Source of the DNA: Eucommia ulmoides
Taxonomy: Eukaryota; Streptophyta; Magnoliopsida; Garryales; Eucommiaceae
Reading direction: 5' to 3'
DNA: 64,000 bases
NCBI GenBank assembly: GCA_016647705.1
Contig: CM028335.1
Coordinates: 38,136,712-38,200,711, forward strand
A program made the position numbers and the translations under genes. The notes beneath the pieces were generated by a model. That model saw only the letters and a program-made list of their open reading frames with translations, ran no database searches and was not told the DNA's origin. Shown here in pieces: positions 62,323-64,000 of the stretch (its first letter is position 1; each line of letters starts with the position of its first letter).

Positions 62323-63800
62323 TGATAGGTTTAAAATACCTATCTACTTCCAAGCTGAATTTGCTAGTTTTCAAGTGTTTTATTAAAGTTTTAATTGCGT
62401 TTTAGTTGTTTTTATATAAGTTAGGTGTAGGGATGTAAACAATTGACAAACTGAGCGAAACGGTGGGAAATCGGTATAGAAAAGATGAAAAATTGAAGTT
62501 TCAAGACCAGCAGAACCTCCGCCTAGGCGAAGAAACCACTGCCTAGGCAGAATTCCTTCAAAAGGTTGGACTGCAACCATCCACCTAGGCGAAGAAACTA
62601 CCGCCTAGGCAGAATTCCTTCAAAAGGTTGGACTGCAACCATCCACCTAGGCGAAGAAACTACCGCCTAGGCAGAAATCAGTCAGAATGAAAGTTTTTAG
62701 CCCTCTGCCTAGGCGAAGAAACCACCGCCTAGGCGGATTTCTAATTGACTTAACCTTCGCCTCGGTGAAGATTCTACCACCTAGGCGAATTTCTCTATTC
62801 AGACAAAAAGATATTTTGTAGATCTTTTTGAAACTTTTGGCCTATATATACCCCTTTCCCACGTCTGAAAATGGTTGTTCAGCATCCCTAACCCTAATAT
62901 AGAGTTCTTAAGCTATCTTTGAGAGATTAAGGAGGAGGTTCTTCATTTGGGCAAAGAGGAATCATTTGCGGATTGATCATTAGCGACAATGGATCGTTTT
63001 ACTTTCAGATTTGATCGTTATTCTCTTGTTTTTATATTTGTAATTACTTTTCCATATCCAATGATGTTGAATCACTCTTATTTTGTATGATATATGGCTA
63101 AGATCATGTAATATTAGTTAAATGTTACCTAGGTGTTGTTAAAATCATGTAAATGCTAGTTGATTGAATTAATGTTACTTTAATGGATGTTTGTCTAAAT
63201 TTGATTGTGTTTACTGTTATTCTTGATATTATAATTGTATTGATAACCCGAGAAGACAGGATTTAACACTCGGGAGGGGTAACCCTGGATTCGGACAAGA
63301 TAAATGCAACGTGACGTTCTAACGACCTGGGAGGGCGTTAAAACGTGTGTAATCCATGACGTTGGCTCAAGACTCACGCGACCTAGGGTCTTTAAGGCGT
63401 TGAGGGGAACTTCTTCGTTGACACGAAGTTGTGTAATCTCCCGTCTTACACTCGGGAGAAGTAGCAGAGGAGTTGTAGATACAAAAACTGTCGGAATAGA
63501 TAAACATCGTTATAATTAACTAAATGAAGTCAAATATGTATTATGTGAAAAAAATCAATACCTAAGTAATTAGTGTAATTAGAACTAACCTAATAGTTGT
63601 CATTTATCTTAGTAGATTAAATAGAATACAAACAATTCTTGAAAAATTGGGATAATATGAGACTATGTCAATCACAATATTCAACTAAATTACACGTGTT
63701 CCCAATGGAAATATATCCGATCTCATGATCACTATATTAAAACGAGACCTCGTATACTTACGAGTAGTCATTACGCAAGTGATGAAATCCTTATCGTACA
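62323..63800 (+). mobile_element. 5' LTR of a Ty3/gypsy (Tat/Athila/Ogre-like) element
   Basis: Begins TGATAGG at 62323 inside L12 and ends about TTATCGTACA at 63800, followed by a primer site. About 1.48 kb. It is homologous, in the opposite orientation, to the solo LTR at 41559-43257. It contains repeated CCTAGG palindromes (62519-62795). The rest of the element lies beyond the window. Confidence 0.75.
62519..62795. repeat. CCGCCTAGGCGG palindrome repeats in the Ty3 LTR
   Basis: Around nine CCTAGG-centred palindromes (GCCTAGGC, CGCCTAGGCG) recur. Part is a tandem duplication of a 62-bp unit near 62576-62699. The solo LTR at 42770-43030 carries similar motifs (CGCCTAGGCGG, CGCTTAAGCGG). GC-rich within an AT-rich LTR. 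Confidence 0.75.
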
Positions 63801-64000
63801 AGTTTTTGGCACCGTTACCGGGGAATAGTGTTTTTAATTTGGATTGATATTGTGACCAAGTAGTTGAATGTTAATCACAATAATTCTTTTACTTTTAATT
63901 TCATTCAATTCAATTGTTTATTTGATTTATTTGTTTGAACTGAGCAGTGCATGCGGCGTAGTAAAAGAATACGTAAACAGAAAGAAGAGCAATCTACTAC
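63801..64000 (+). mobile_element. Ty3/gypsy internal region: tRNA-Asp primer site and gag start
   Basis: The primer site TGGCACCGTTACCGGGGAA at 63807-63825 differs by two bases from the tRNA-Asp complement used by Tat/Athila/Ogre elements. A leader follows, then an ATG at 63951 opening a strongly basic frame (MRRSKRIRKQKEEQSTT) that is open to the window end, like the gag start of these elements. Whether the element is whole cannot be seen here. Confidence 0.65.

Noticed and set aside
1-64000. tRNA, rRNA or other structured RNA genes
   Set aside because: No tRNA-like A/B boxes with a cloverleaf or rRNA stretches were recognised. The tRNA-complementary sites are retroelement primer sites.

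Overview
This is nuclear DNA of a flowering plant, most likely a eudicot. It is AT-rich, dominated by LTR retrotransposons, and has one clearly intact host gene, an intronless Golgi UDP-glucuronate 4-epimerase (GAE) at 56756-58048. I cannot name the species.

Layout. (1) 1-39341 is a tandem array of one non-autonomous Ty1/copia-type family, probably Sirevirus (SIRE/Maximus)-related. Each ~6.1-kb period is one ~2.1-kb LTR (TGTTGATCC...CCAACA) plus one ~4-kb internal region, and neighbouring units share the LTR between them. The internal region has an initiator-Met-tRNA primer site, a coiled-coil/zinc-knuckle gag-like gene, a TG/CG tract, a promoter-like zone, an envelope-like ('plant transposon protein') gene and a polypurine-rich tail. 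I see no protease, integrase, reverse transcriptase or RNase H. Units read + in 1-13895, - in 13896-38847 and + again in 38848-39341. The two junctions fit a ~25-kb inversion of what was once a single-orientation array. (2) 39342-40210 is non-array sequence with an unidentified degraded coding stretch and one unit of a 186-bp host repeat. (3) 40211-51821 is an older divergent member of the same family. Its 5' LTR carries a nested 1.7-kb Ty3/gypsy solo LTR (target duplication GTGAG), and its internal region carries a solo LTR of its own family (target duplication CTAAT). (4) 51822-56452 is intergenic: 186-bp and 40-bp tandem repeats, a GC-rich palindrome, an old Ty3/gypsy leader and gag start, and hairpin repeats resembling CACTA subterminal repeats. 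(5) 56453-58048 is the GAE promoter and gene. (6) 58049-61180 is downstream sequence and a worn relic resembling 'putative gypsy-type transposon' coiled-coil proteins. (7) 61181-62322 is a very diverged LTR relative of the array family, interrupted at 62323 by a Ty3/gypsy (Tat/Athila/Ogre-like) element. That element's 5' LTR, tRNA-Asp primer site and gag start run off the window.

The retroelement genes are fossils and none looks whole. The most interesting material is structural: satellite-like tandem growth of an LTR element, LTR mosaicism that records recombination between LTRs, a large inversion inside the array, and a pol-less element in which an envelope-like gene sits behind its own promoter-like zone sharing GTCGAC palindromes with the LTR. 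Family assignments rest on motif recognition and remembered family features; no database search was run.
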